A DNA stretch of 13,532 bases from Pseudobdellovibrionaceae bacterium (GTDB lineage: Bacteria; Bdellovibrionota; Bdellovibrionia; Bdellovibrionales; JAMPXM01): contig JALHOI010000017.1 in assembly GCA_022843085.1 (NCBI GenBank), positions 2,887 through 16,418 of the forward strand, given 5' to 3'. The stretch's first letter is position 1; each line of letters begins with the position of its first letter. The position numbers were made by a program, and so were the translations under genes. A model generated the notes under the pieces. The model saw only the letters and a list, made by a program, of their open reading frames with translations. It was not told the DNA's origin and searched no databases. Positions 7,382-13,532 of the stretch are shown here, one piece after another.

Positions 7382-9301
7382 CTAGTTAATGCCCATGAAC
7401 CGCAGCCCCTGAACCAATGCGACGGTTAAAACGTAAGCAACCAGGTTAAAAAGTAGAAGCTGCGTCACGGCGAATTTCATCGAACCAGATTCGCGAAGCG
7501 CGACCGCGAACGTCGCTAAACACTGAAGCGCAATCATGAAAAAAAGCATCAGACCAAGTGTTGACGCAAGCGTAAACAGCGGTGCGCCCGAAGGCGCTTT
7601 GGCTTCTCGCATCTGTGTCAGCAGACCTGATTGCAGCGAGTCTTCCGATTCATCTGTCTCGGTCACATGAAAAATGATCGCCATTGTTGAGACAAACACC
7701 TCGCGCGCAGCGAAAGCCGAAATTAAACCAAGCCCAGTTCGCCAATCTCCACCCATAGGTTCAAACACAGGCGAGAGGACTTGCCCTGCTCGGCCAGCAA
7801 AACTTTGTTCAAGTCGCACCGTTGCGTCTTGTTCTCGATAGTTTGGAAAAGTTGTACCGGCCCAAATCAGAACCGACAGCACTAAAATCACAGGCCCAGT
7901 TCGTTTCACATATGAATTTGTTCGAAGCAGTGCTTGCTTCAGCACGAGAATCAAATTCGGCATTCGGTAAAGCGGCAGTTCGAGCATCAAGAAAGATTTT
8001 TCGGCTCCAAAAAAACCTCGCTTCTCAGCCAAACGACTTATCAGACTCGCCGCGATCACTCCGGCAAGAATACTTCCTACATAGAGCGCAGCAAGGCCGA
8101 AGCCTGCCTGAAGTGCATTTGCGCCAAATACGAAACCCAAAAGCAGTGCGTAAACTGGAAGCCGGGCCGAACAACTCATCAGCGGAAGCACAAAAAGCGT
8201 CAGCATCCGCTCGCGACGTGAGTTCACCGTTCGTGCCGCCATCATGGCCGGTACAGCGCAAGCAAAGCCCGAAAGAAGTGGAACAAAAGATCGCCCCCCA
8301 AGACCTATTGCCTTGAGCGGACGATCAACGATGGTTGCGGCGCGCGCGAGGTAACCGCTGTCTTCGAGAAACACCAAACCACAAAAAAGAATGTAGATCT
8401 GCGGCACAAAAATCAAAACGGCGCCAGCACCCGTGATCAAACCATCTGACACCAGCCGCGCAAGCAGGCTGTCGGGATCAACCCAAGACTGATTCATCAG
8501 ACCGTTAGCTAATGCCGAGAACGTGCTATCGACAAGCTCCATCAGCGGTTGAGCCAGCCAGTAGATGAGCGTGAAGAGTGTTGTCATCACCGCGAAGAAA
8601 AGTAGCGGACCAAAAAATGGATGCAGTACACTTCGATCGATCTTTCGAGTCACGGCTCGCGGGCCTCGCAGGGCCTGAGCACGTTGGTCGTTTTTGGGCG
8701 AGTGAGTGACAAGGTCTTTGATACGCTTCGCCTCGCGAAGGTGTTCGACCGAGGACTTTTGAGGCTTTTGAACAACGCGTGGTTCGACGGCTTTTTCTTG
8801 CTCGATAGCCGAACGCAATTTTTCAACCGCACCTTCTCCGTCGGTTGCGATCACCTTTAGTCCAAGCTCAACCGACAGCTTTGCTAAGTCGATCGAATCA
8901 CCTTCACGCTGAACAAGATCAAGCATCGTAAGGGCGACGACAACCGCCGTGACGTCGCGTTCGTCAGAAGAGCGAAACATCTCGCGAAGCTGAAGAGCAA
9001 TCGCCAATTGACGCGAGAGCTGAGTCGCATCGACCACGGCGACAACCGCATGCGGAGCCTTCGTCTCGAGTGCTCGAACTGTGATCGCCTCATCGGGCGA
9101 ACGTGGATTCAGTGAATAGACGCCCGGCGTATCAAAAAGCTGCACATCACCAGATTGAGAATTTGCCCAGCGACCGACTGTGAGATCGACAGTTGAGCCC
9201 GGGTAGTTCACAGTCTTGGCGCGAAGCCCCGTCAGCCGATTGAACAGCGTCGTTTTTCCTGAGTTAGGACTTCCGATGAGTAAAACATTGAGAGTCGACA
9301 T
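7382..9301 (-). CDS. feoB: Ferrous iron transporter FeoB
   Basis: A 639-residue inner-membrane Fe(II) transporter with an N-terminal G domain. G1 is GSPNSGKT (10-17), the G2 region is NYPGSTV (32-38), G3 is DTPG (57-60). The G4 position reads TMLD (125-128) instead of NxxD, and the G5 region is ATDGEG. The membrane part (from about 226) has both Gate motifs: GFACAVPAMMAART with Cys348 and PLMSCSARLPVY with Cys377, plus SAFAAREVFVSTM (528-540). These Cys residues match those implicated in iron passage. Length is below E. coli FeoB (773) but within the family. The start is ambiguous: minus-strand GTGATG gives GTG at 9304 (4-nt overlap with feoA) or ATG at 9301 (1-nt overlap). I chose the ATG. 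No separate ribosome site is seen, so translation probably depends on feoA. Confidence 0.95.
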   Translation of the reverse strand: MSTLNVLLIGSPNSGKTTLFNRLTGLRAKTVNYPGSTVDLTVGRWANSQSGDVQLFDTPGVYSLNPRSPDEAITVRALETKAPHAVVAVVDATQLSRQLAIALQLREMFRSSDERDVTAVVVALTMLDLVQREGDSIDLAKLSVELGLKVIATDGEGAVEKLRSAIEQEKAVEPRVVQKPQKSSVEHLREAKRIKDLVTHSPKNDQRAQALRGPRAVTRKIDRSVLHPFFGPLLFFAVMTTLFTLIYWLAQPLMELVDSTFSALANGLMNQSWVDPDSLLARLVSDGLITGAGAVLIFVPQIYILFCGLVFLEDSGYLARAATIVDRPLKAIGLGGRSFVPLLSGFACAVPAMMAARTVNSRRERMLTLFVLPLMSCSARLPVYALLLGFVFGANALQAGFGLAALYVGSILAGVIAASLISRLAEKRGFFGAEKSFLMLELPLYRMPNLILVLKQALLRTNSYVKRTGPVILVLSVLIWAGTTFPNYREQDATVRLEQSFAGRAGQVLSPVFEPMGGDWRTGLGLISAFAAREVFVSTMAIIFHVTETDESEDSLQSGLLTQMREAKAPSGAPLFTLASTLGLMLFFMIALQCLATFAVALRESGSMKFAVTQLLLFNLVAYVLTVALVQGLRFMGIN

Positions 9302-9576
9302 CACGGCACAACACGTGTGACAAAGATGAGTCGGGCTTCCATCAGACGAAGCGCCAACACTGTTTCTCGGACCGAAATATAAATGGGCTCGCCAAGAGGA
9401 GCACGACCAAAGTACAAGATCTCTTCAAAGGGCCCTAGTCCCAAATCCTCAAGTCGTCCCAAAAGGGCCGGATCACCTTCGGCGCTAATGTGATGCACTT
9501 TCAGGCTTACGCCTGAATCGTCGGGCGGCATATTCTGGTCAAGCACCCAGGTCACAAGATCTGTCGGCATAGCCAT
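9301..9576 (-). CDS. feoA: Ferrous iron transport accessory protein FeoA
   Basis: A 91-residue soluble protein with the FeoA SH3-like fold. The core contains LGRLEDLGLGPFEEI (39-53), then APLGEPIYISV (59-69) and a closing LALRLMEARLIFV (74-86), matching the FeoA pattern of LGL-PG, a -GDPI- strand and an ALR-EA- helix. It lacks the consensus Gly after the Pro (PF for PG). FeoA is a cytoplasmic partner needed for FeoB transport. An N-terminal extension of about 24 residues precedes the domain; a second Met at residue 3 (9570) is an alternative start. AGGG lies just upstream in the divergent region. It is the first gene of the feoAB pair. I see no recognisable Fur box upstream. Confidence 0.9.
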   Translation of the reverse strand: MAMPTDLVTWVLDQNMPPDDSGVSLKVHHISAEGDPALLGRLEDLGLGPFEEILYFGRAPLGEPIYISVRETVLALRLMEARLIFVTRVVP

Positions 9577-9594
9577 GCAACCCTACCCTAAACG

Positions 9595-9635
9595 CAGTTG
9601 CCAAGTTCGGTTCGCTCGCAAGTGAGAGGCAACTG
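9595..9635. repeat. Perfect 8-bp inverted repeat between feoA and the divergent hydrolase gene
   Basis: CAGTTGCC at 9595-9602 and its exact reverse complement GGCAACTG at 9628-9635, separated by 25 bases. It lies in the 150-nt divergent intergenic region (9577-9726), about 20 nt upstream of the feoA start and about 90 nt upstream of the hydrolase start. It is not followed by a T-run, so it is not a classical terminator. It could be an operator for a dimeric regulator or a hairpin in the feoA leader, or chance. Confidence 0.35.
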
Positions 9636-9726
9636 AGAAAAAGGGTTCGATTCTTCGAGGCCACCGGTTATTCTGAAGCTGCAAGCAGTTCATGCGCTCA
9701 GCTATTGATTGAAAGGCCAAGTCGCT

Positions 9727-10443
9727 ATGTCGATGTTTTTTTTCCAACGCCACACCTTTTTCTTCACAGTATTGAGTGTCGCGCTCTGCATGACTTCAAT
9801 TTCAACTTACGCAGCCGAAGTTCACCAAGCCCGACCGCACTCTTCGAGTGCGGTTAAAAGCAATCTTCCCAACTGCGTGAATGACCCTGCGGTGCTTGAA
9901 CAGATCGAACAATCCAGAAAGGAAAATTCTAAATCGGCGTCTAAATACAAAGCGATCGAAATCGCCCTCAAGACGGACTCTGACGACGAGCTCGTTCAGC
10001 GCCTTATCTACGCCGAGACTCGGGGCGCTCATTGCCCAGATCGAAATCCGGAGATAGCGAAGGTCATTGCTAAGGTTATTCAAAATCGTATCGTCAAACG
10101 AAAAGGAAGTGTGAAGAGCGTTGTATTTCAGCGCGATCAGTTCGCGTCATCTTTGAACGGTTACGCCGAGTCCGAGTGGCGAGAGTTTTTATGCCCAAGC
10201 GACGAGAGAGTCTGGTTGGCGGCGCGAGCAGCTCGCCTTGCCTCATTAGAGCCGTTAAAAGGACCAAATAAAGGAGAACCGGCAACGAGCAATGCTGCGA
10301 CCTCAAGTGCTTTCAACTACTACCTCTACCGGCACAGTTCCCGATTTTCACCGCCGACTTGGGCGAACGTCGAGCCGATCGCCTTTCCCAATTCCGACAA
10401 AATCGCTGATTGTATAAAAATTTTTAAAGGTGATTTTAAGTAG
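9727..10443 (+). CDS. Secreted SleB-type cell wall hydrolase (Hydrolase_2 family)
   Basis: A 238-residue exported protein. The signal peptide has a hydrophobic core (FFFTVLSVALCMTSIS) and a likely cleavage site after TYA or TYAA (residues 27-30). The catalytic domain (about 88-220) has LIYAETRGAH with the presumed catalytic Glu97, a helix AKVIAKVIQNRI and VVFQRDQFASSL. These match the SleB/CwlJ-like lytic enzymes that cut the glycan strands of peptidoglycan. Toward the C-terminus the pattern is divergent: the usual THF-type motif is replaced by AFNYYLYRHSSRF before the conserved PPTWA. Four Cys (50, 103, 156, 229) in the mature protein suggest disulfides. There is no peptidoglycan-binding domain. 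The ATG at 9727 is preferred; a TTG at 9709 is in frame. AAAGG lies 10 nt before the ATG. The family is known from spore germination but also occurs in non-sporulating Gram-negatives. Confidence 0.82.
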   Translation: MSMFFFQRHTFFFTVLSVALCMTSISTYAAEVHQARPHSSSAVKSNLPNCVNDPAVLEQIEQSRKENSKSASKYKAIEIALKTDSDDELVQRLIYAETRGAHCPDRNPEIAKVIAKVIQNRIVKRKGSVKSVVFQRDQFASSLNGYAESEWREFLCPSDERVWLAARAARLASLEPLKGPNKGEPATSNAATSSAFNYYLYRHSSRFSPPTWANVEPIAFPNSDKIADCIKIFKGDFK

Positions 10444-11209
10444 AAGCACGAGGCGCTTGGAGAGCCTCAAGATACATCTTTACAGTTTCTTTCATGCCAA
10501 AAGATAAGGCGTCGCAAATCAGCGCGTGGCCAATTGACACCTCGTCAATCCAAGGTATCTCGCGAATGAGCACCTTTAAGTTTTCAGCGGTGAGATCATG
10601 GCCCGCGTTGACGCCAAGACCCGCGTTTTTTGCAAAGTCCGCCGCCTGGCGATAAACCGCCGTCACTTCACGTCCGTGAAACTTATCAAACGTCTCAGCA
10701 AACTTTTCGGTGTAAAGTTCGATTCTCTGAATGTTCATTTCCGCCAAGAGATAGGCATCAACTTGAGTGAAATCATAAGGATCAATGAACACCGAAATTC
10801 TGGTTCCATAATTTTCACCAGAATTGCGGGACTTTGAAAGTCGCCCGATGCGAGCCGCCACCGTTTCGAGAAGCGTCGAACTATTTCGAACATTGAACCC
10901 TGCATTTGAGGTGATAGCGTCGGGTGGGTCAGGCACAAGCGTGGCTTGATCGGGCACAACACTTTCTACAAGCTCGAGCCATCGATCGTCGGGAAAACCC
11001 TCGATGTTGAATTCACCGCGAACCTGTTTAGAGAGCTCGTGCACATCGGAAAATCGAATGTGTCGCTCGTCCGGGCGCGGATGCACGGTGATACCATGTA
11101 CGCCCATTGACTCGAGATCGAGTGACCACTTGAGGACATCTGGGTTGTTTTTCCCGCGCGCGTTTCTAAGGGTCGCAAGTTTATTTACGTTCACAGAGAG
11201 CTTCGTCAT
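10436..11209 (-). CDS. pdxJ: Pyridoxine 5'-phosphate synthase PdxJ
   Basis: A 257-residue cytoplasmic TIM-barrel enzyme. It condenses 1-deoxyxylulose 5-phosphate with 3-amino-1-hydroxyacetone phosphate to give pyridoxine 5'-phosphate in vitamin B6 synthesis. Motifs are LSVNVNKLATLRNARG (4-19), ITVHPRPDERHIR (40-52, with His43, Arg45 and His50), FNIEG (67-71, Glu70), LVPDPPDAITS (91-101), GVNAGHDLT (199-207) and VSIGHAL (224-230). The wording (HPRPDERHI, VPDPPDAITS) is that of the PdxJ form common in Bacteroidota, rather than the HLREDRRHI and VPEKR-E-TTEGG of E. coli. The insert around 102-135 also fits that form. The ATG has no clear ribosome site. The 3' end overlaps the convergent hydrolase gene by 8 nt, and the 5' end is divergent from hisS across a 50-nt gap. 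Confidence 0.95.
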   Translation of the reverse strand: MTKLSVNVNKLATLRNARGKNNPDVLKWSLDLESMGVHGITVHPRPDERHIRFSDVHELSKQVRGEFNIEGFPDDRWLELVESVVPDQATLVPDPPDAITSNAGFNVRNSSTLLETVAARIGRLSKSRNSGENYGTRISVFIDPYDFTQVDAYLLAEMNIQRIELYTEKFAETFDKFHGREVTAVYRQAADFAKNAGLGVNAGHDLTAENLKVLIREIPWIDEVSIGHALICDALSFGMKETVKMYLEALQAPRAST

Positions 11210-11259
11210 CTTGAGAAAACACTTAGCTTATTCGCGGGCGTTTGGCTAGGTTAAGGCTT

Positions 11260-12507
11260 ATGTCTCAAAATCTTAAGGCTGTTAAAGGAATGCGCGATCT
11301 GTTGCCAGAACTCGCGGAAAAGTTTCGATACATTGAATCGACCGCGAGTTCGACTGCGGGCCTCTACGGTTTCAATGAAATCCGAACGCCAATCTTAGAG
11401 CCTACCGCGCTATTTTTGCGTAGCCTCGGCGATACCAGCGATATCGTAAGTAAAGAAATGTATCGGTTTACCGACCACGGCGGCGAAGACTTAGTTCTTC
11501 GTCCCGAAGGGACAGCGGGTGTGGCCCGCGCCTTCTTATGTGAAGGCCTCGCCCAACATCTACCGCTCAAACTCTGCTACCAGGGGCCGATGTTTCGGCG
11601 CGAGCGCCCCCAGAGAGGGCGCTACCGACAGTTTTCACAATTCGGTGTCGAACTCCTCGGCGTTGAAAAACCGCAAGCCGACCTCGAAGTTTTAGCCTGC
11701 GGTTACAGAATTTTGAAAACACTCGGAGTTCTTGGTACGGTCACGCTACATCTCAACACCATCGGCGACCAAGCCTCGCGCCAAGACTATCGCGAAAAGC
11801 TTGTCTCGTATTTTTCAGAACGAAAGTCTGAGCTGTCGAAAGATTCTTTAGATCGACTTGAAAAGAATCCGCTCAGAATTTTGGACTCGAAGGATCCCAG
11901 CGACATCGCGCTTTTAAAAGAGGCTCCAAAGCTACACGCGTCTTTAAGTGAAGATGCAAAGACGTTTTTTAATGAAGTTACCGAGGGCTTAAAACTTCTT
12001 GGAATTCCGTTTGAAGTCGACGAACGGCTGGTGCGCGGTCTCGACTATTATTGCCACACTGTCTTTGAGTTCACGACGACAGCACTTGGCGCGCAAAGCG
12101 CTATCTTAGCCGGCGGCCGATACGACGGTCTTATTTCTGACTTGGGTGGGCCAAAAACACCGGGCGTCGGTTGGGCGTTCGGAGTCGACCGGTTAGCCGA
12201 GCTATTGCCTGAAAGACAAAGCGAGCTCGCCGTCATCTCTCTCATTCCACTTGGCCAGGAGGCCGAAATGAAAGCCGTGATGATCGCCGAAGACCTGCGT
12301 GGCCAAGGACTTCGGGTCGAACTTGGCTATTCAGGTAATCTCGCTAAGCGCATGAAACGAGCTGACAAACTGGGATCGCAGGCCGTGGTCATTTTGGGAA
12401 GTGACGAGCTTATAAAAGGCCTTGCGACTGTCAAAAACCTGAAGCTCGGAACTCAAAGTGAGGTCTCCATCTCAAGCCTCGGTGCTCATCTCAAATCGCT
12501 CAGCTAA
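11260..12507 (+). CDS. hisS: Histidine--tRNA ligase HisS
   Basis: A 415-residue class II aminoacyl-tRNA synthetase that charges tRNA-His. The N-terminus has the family opening KAVKGMRDLLP (6-16). Class II motif 1 is around GFNEIRTPILEP (37-48). Motif 2 is CYQGPMFRRERPQRGRYRQF (106-125). The histidine-specific block is LVRGLDYYCHTVFEF (257-271), followed by AGGRYDGL. Motif 3 is GVGWAFGVDRLAELL (302-316). The C-terminal anticodon-binding domain (about 322-415) includes LAKRMKRADKLGSQAVVILG. Length is normal. The ATG at 11260 is chosen over an in-frame TTG at 11242, because family members begin close to KAVKGMRD. An AAGG lies only 3 nt from the ATG and an AGG lies 9 nt from it. Confidence 0.96.
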   Translation: MSQNLKAVKGMRDLLPELAEKFRYIESTASSTAGLYGFNEIRTPILEPTALFLRSLGDTSDIVSKEMYRFTDHGGEDLVLRPEGTAGVARAFLCEGLAQHLPLKLCYQGPMFRRERPQRGRYRQFSQFGVELLGVEKPQADLEVLACGYRILKTLGVLGTVTLHLNTIGDQASRQDYREKLVSYFSERKSELSKDSLDRLEKNPLRILDSKDPSDIALLKEAPKLHASLSEDAKTFFNEVTEGLKLLGIPFEVDERLVRGLDYYCHTVFEFTTTALGAQSAILAGGRYDGLISDLGGPKTPGVGWAFGVDRLAELLPERQSELAVISLIPLGQEAEMKAVMIAEDLRGQGLRVELGYSGNLAKRMKRADKLGSQAVVILGSDELIKGLATVKNLKLGTQSEVSISSLGAHLKSLS

Positions 12508-12529
12508 ATCTTCTTATTTCAACCGATCT

Positions 12530-12533
12530 GAGG
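12530..12533 (+). promoter_or_regulatory. Ribosome binding site of acs
   Basis: GAGG seven bases before the ATG at 12541. It fixes the start of acs, which would otherwise be uncertain because the N-terminus is shorter than in many acetyl-CoA synthetases. It lies in the 33-nt gap after hisS. Confidence 0.65.
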
Positions 12534-12540
12534 TGCCAGT

Positions 12541-13532
12541 ATGTCGAAACTTGAGGCCTTAAAGCGATTAGCTCAGTCAAATCCGGATCTCTATTTCTCG
12601 GCGATGGCCGATCGCCTCGCCTGGTTTAAAAAGTGGGATCTCTTAAAACGAACCTCGTTTCAAAAACCTGTTTCAGTACGATGGTATGAAGGCGGAAAGC
12701 TAAACGTCTCGTTTAATTGTATCGACCGGCACGTGGCACTGCGTGGCGACAAAGTGGCAATCCTGTGGGAGCCCGACCAGCCAGACGAGCCCGCCCGGTC
12801 TATTACATACCGAGAACTTGCGCGCGAAGTCGGTCGGTTTTCGAACACGCTGAAAAAATTGAACGTAAAACGCGGCGACCGAGTGACGATTTACATGCCG
12901 ATGATTCCCGAAGCTGCATTTGCGATGCTAGCCTGCGCGCGCATTGGCGCAATCCACTCGGTCATCTTCGGTGGCTTCAGTCCTCGCTCGATAGCCGATC
13001 GAATGTACGATGCCAAAAGTAACTTTGTTATTACAGCCGACGAAGGGCTTCGCGGCGGAAAAAAAATTCCTCTCAAAAAAAATGTCGATGAAGCGCTAAG
13101 CCTGCTTTCAAAACAGCTGGATGACACCGACGCCATGACTGTTTTGGTGGTGAAGCGCACCGGAAGCGATGTCGCAATGACGCCCGGTCGGGACCTCTTC
13201 TATGACGAGGCGTCGCTCGGGGTCGGCGCGGACTGCGCGCCTGCTGAAATGGATGCCGAAGACCCTCTCTTCATGCTGTATACCTCGGGCTCGACCGGAA
13301 AACCGAAAGGAGTTCTGCATACGACCGGCGGGTACCTGACATGGGCTTCCTTCACTCACGATCTGGTTTTTGACCTGCAGGATAGCGACATTTTTTGGTG
13401 CACGGCCGACGTCGGATGGATCACCGGTCACAGCTATATGGTTTACGGCCCTCTCGCCAACGGCGCGACTTCAGTGATGTTTGAAGGAGTACCAAACTTT
13501 CCTGATCCCTCACGACTTTGGAACGTGATCGA
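12541..13532 (+). CDS. acs: Acetyl-CoA synthetase Acs (3' truncated by window edge)
   Basis: The first 330 codons of an ANL-superfamily acyl-CoA synthetase that activates acetate to acetyl-CoA through acetyl-AMP. The frame is open to the window end; full-length Acs is about 650 residues, so roughly half is present. The N-terminal ACAS region has the NCIDRH element (residues 60-65). Acs-specific blocks are IHSVIFGGFSPRSIADR, ITADEGLRGGKKIPLK, the P-loop-like YTSGSTGKPKG (247-257) followed by VLHTTGGYL, and WCTADVGWITGHSYMVYGPL. The ADVGWITGH segment and the GLRGGK CoA-binding region separate acetyl-CoA synthetase from long-chain ligases; propionyl-CoA synthetase (PrpE) is less likely. The gene follows hisS by 33 nt without a visible terminator and may be co-transcribed with it. 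The regulatory acetylated lysine near the C-terminus lies outside the window. Confidence 0.93.
   Translation, partial: MSKLEALKRLAQSNPDLYFSAMADRLAWFKKWDLLKRTSFQKPVSVRWYEGGKLNVSFNCIDRHVALRGDKVAILWEPDQPDEPARSITYRELAREVGRFSNTLKKLNVKRGDRVTIYMPMIPEAAFAMLACARIGAIHSVIFGGFSPRSIADRMYDAKSNFVITADEGLRGGKKIPLKKNVDEALSLLSKQLDDTDAMTVLVVKRTGSDVAMTPGRDLFYDEASLGVGADCAPAEMDAEDPLFMLYTSGSTGKPKGVLHTTGGYLTWASFTHDLVFDLQDSDIFWCTADVGWITGHSYMVYGPLANGATSVMFEGVPNFPDPSRLWNVI

Noticed and set aside
7822..8316. 164-codon open frame on the plus strand inside feoB
   Set aside because: It is an antisense shadow of a clear FeoB coding region with low-complexity, non-family sequence and no ribosome site of note.
9709..9726. TTG start for the cell wall hydrolase
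   Set aside because: The ATG at 9727 has AAAGG 10 nt upstream and gives a compact signal peptide.
9577..9726. Search for a Fur box upstream of feoA
   Set aside because: No GATAATGATAATC-like or 7-1-7 repeat could be recognised on either strand.
10416..10425. AAAAATTTTT palindrome near the convergent hydrolase/pdxJ ends, considered as a terminator
   Set aside because: It has no G+C stem and lies inside the hydrolase coding sequence; probably just A+T-rich codons.
11242..11259. TTG start for hisS adding six residues
   Set aside because: The ATG at 11260 agrees with where HisS proteins begin. The added residues have no family match.
11251..11280. TTAAGGCT occurring twice around the hisS start
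   Set aside because: Only 8 bases, and the second copy is within codons for the conserved LKAVKG. Probably chance.
12499..12532. CTCAG...CTGAG inverted repeat between hisS and acs
   Set aside because: A 5-bp stem with a 24-nt loop and no T-run. Too weak for a terminator or attenuator.
1..13532. tRNA, rRNA, CRISPR arrays, insertion sequences, prophage or defence genes
   Set aside because: None seen. Nearly every base is assigned to recognisable core genes, and no gap exceeds 150 nt.

Overview
This window is a chromosomal, mostly housekeeping stretch of a Gram-negative bacterium of roughly 50% G+C. It has a dense gene layout with no insertion sequence, phage gene, RNA gene or CRISPR array. 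The lineage cannot be fixed from sequence alone. Signal peptide use, a PstCAB/PhoBR phosphate system, Feo iron uptake and a cardiolipin-synthase/YbhP pair fit Proteobacteria in the broad sense. The Bacteroidota-like PdxJ subtype and the unusual FeoB G-domain make a deep-branching group such as Bdellovibrionota/Oligoflexia my best but weak guess.

Layout. (1) 2-1561, plus strand: the 3' part of a phospholipase D-type (ClsB-like) cardiolipin synthase, followed after 3 nt by an endonuclease/exonuclease/phosphatase-fold protein resembling YbhP. (2) 1558-7314, minus strand, read right to left: pstC, pstA, pstB, phoU, phoB, phoR. This is a compact phosphate uptake and sensing operon with three 4-nt start/stop overlaps, and it has no pstS. 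A Pho-box-like set of direct repeats lies just upstream of pstC. (3) 7382-9576, minus strand: feoA and feoB, the ferrous iron transporter, ending only 67 nt before pstC with no visible terminator. (4) 9727-10443, plus strand: a secreted SleB-type cell wall hydrolase. (5) 10436-11209, minus strand: pdxJ (vitamin B6 synthesis), convergent with and overlapping the hydrolase gene. (6) 11260 to the window end, plus strand: hisS, then acs (acetyl-CoA synthetase), which is cut by the window edge.

How the genes work together. PstC and PstA form the membrane channel and PstB is the ATPase of the high-affinity phosphate importer. PhoU links transporter state to the PhoR kinase, which phosphorylates PhoB, and PhoB then acts on Pho-box promoters, probably including the one in front of pstC. 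The periplasmic phosphate-binding protein PstS must be encoded elsewhere. FeoA and FeoB bring in Fe(II). The remaining genes (pdxJ, hisS, acs) are unrelated metabolic functions.

I do not see a new biological system here. The points most worth a second look are a Thr in place of the guanine-specifying Asn in FeoB, a roughly 40-residue extra hydrophobic stretch in PstC, the Pho-box/possibly leaderless start of pstC, the absence of pstS, and the PdxJ subtype.
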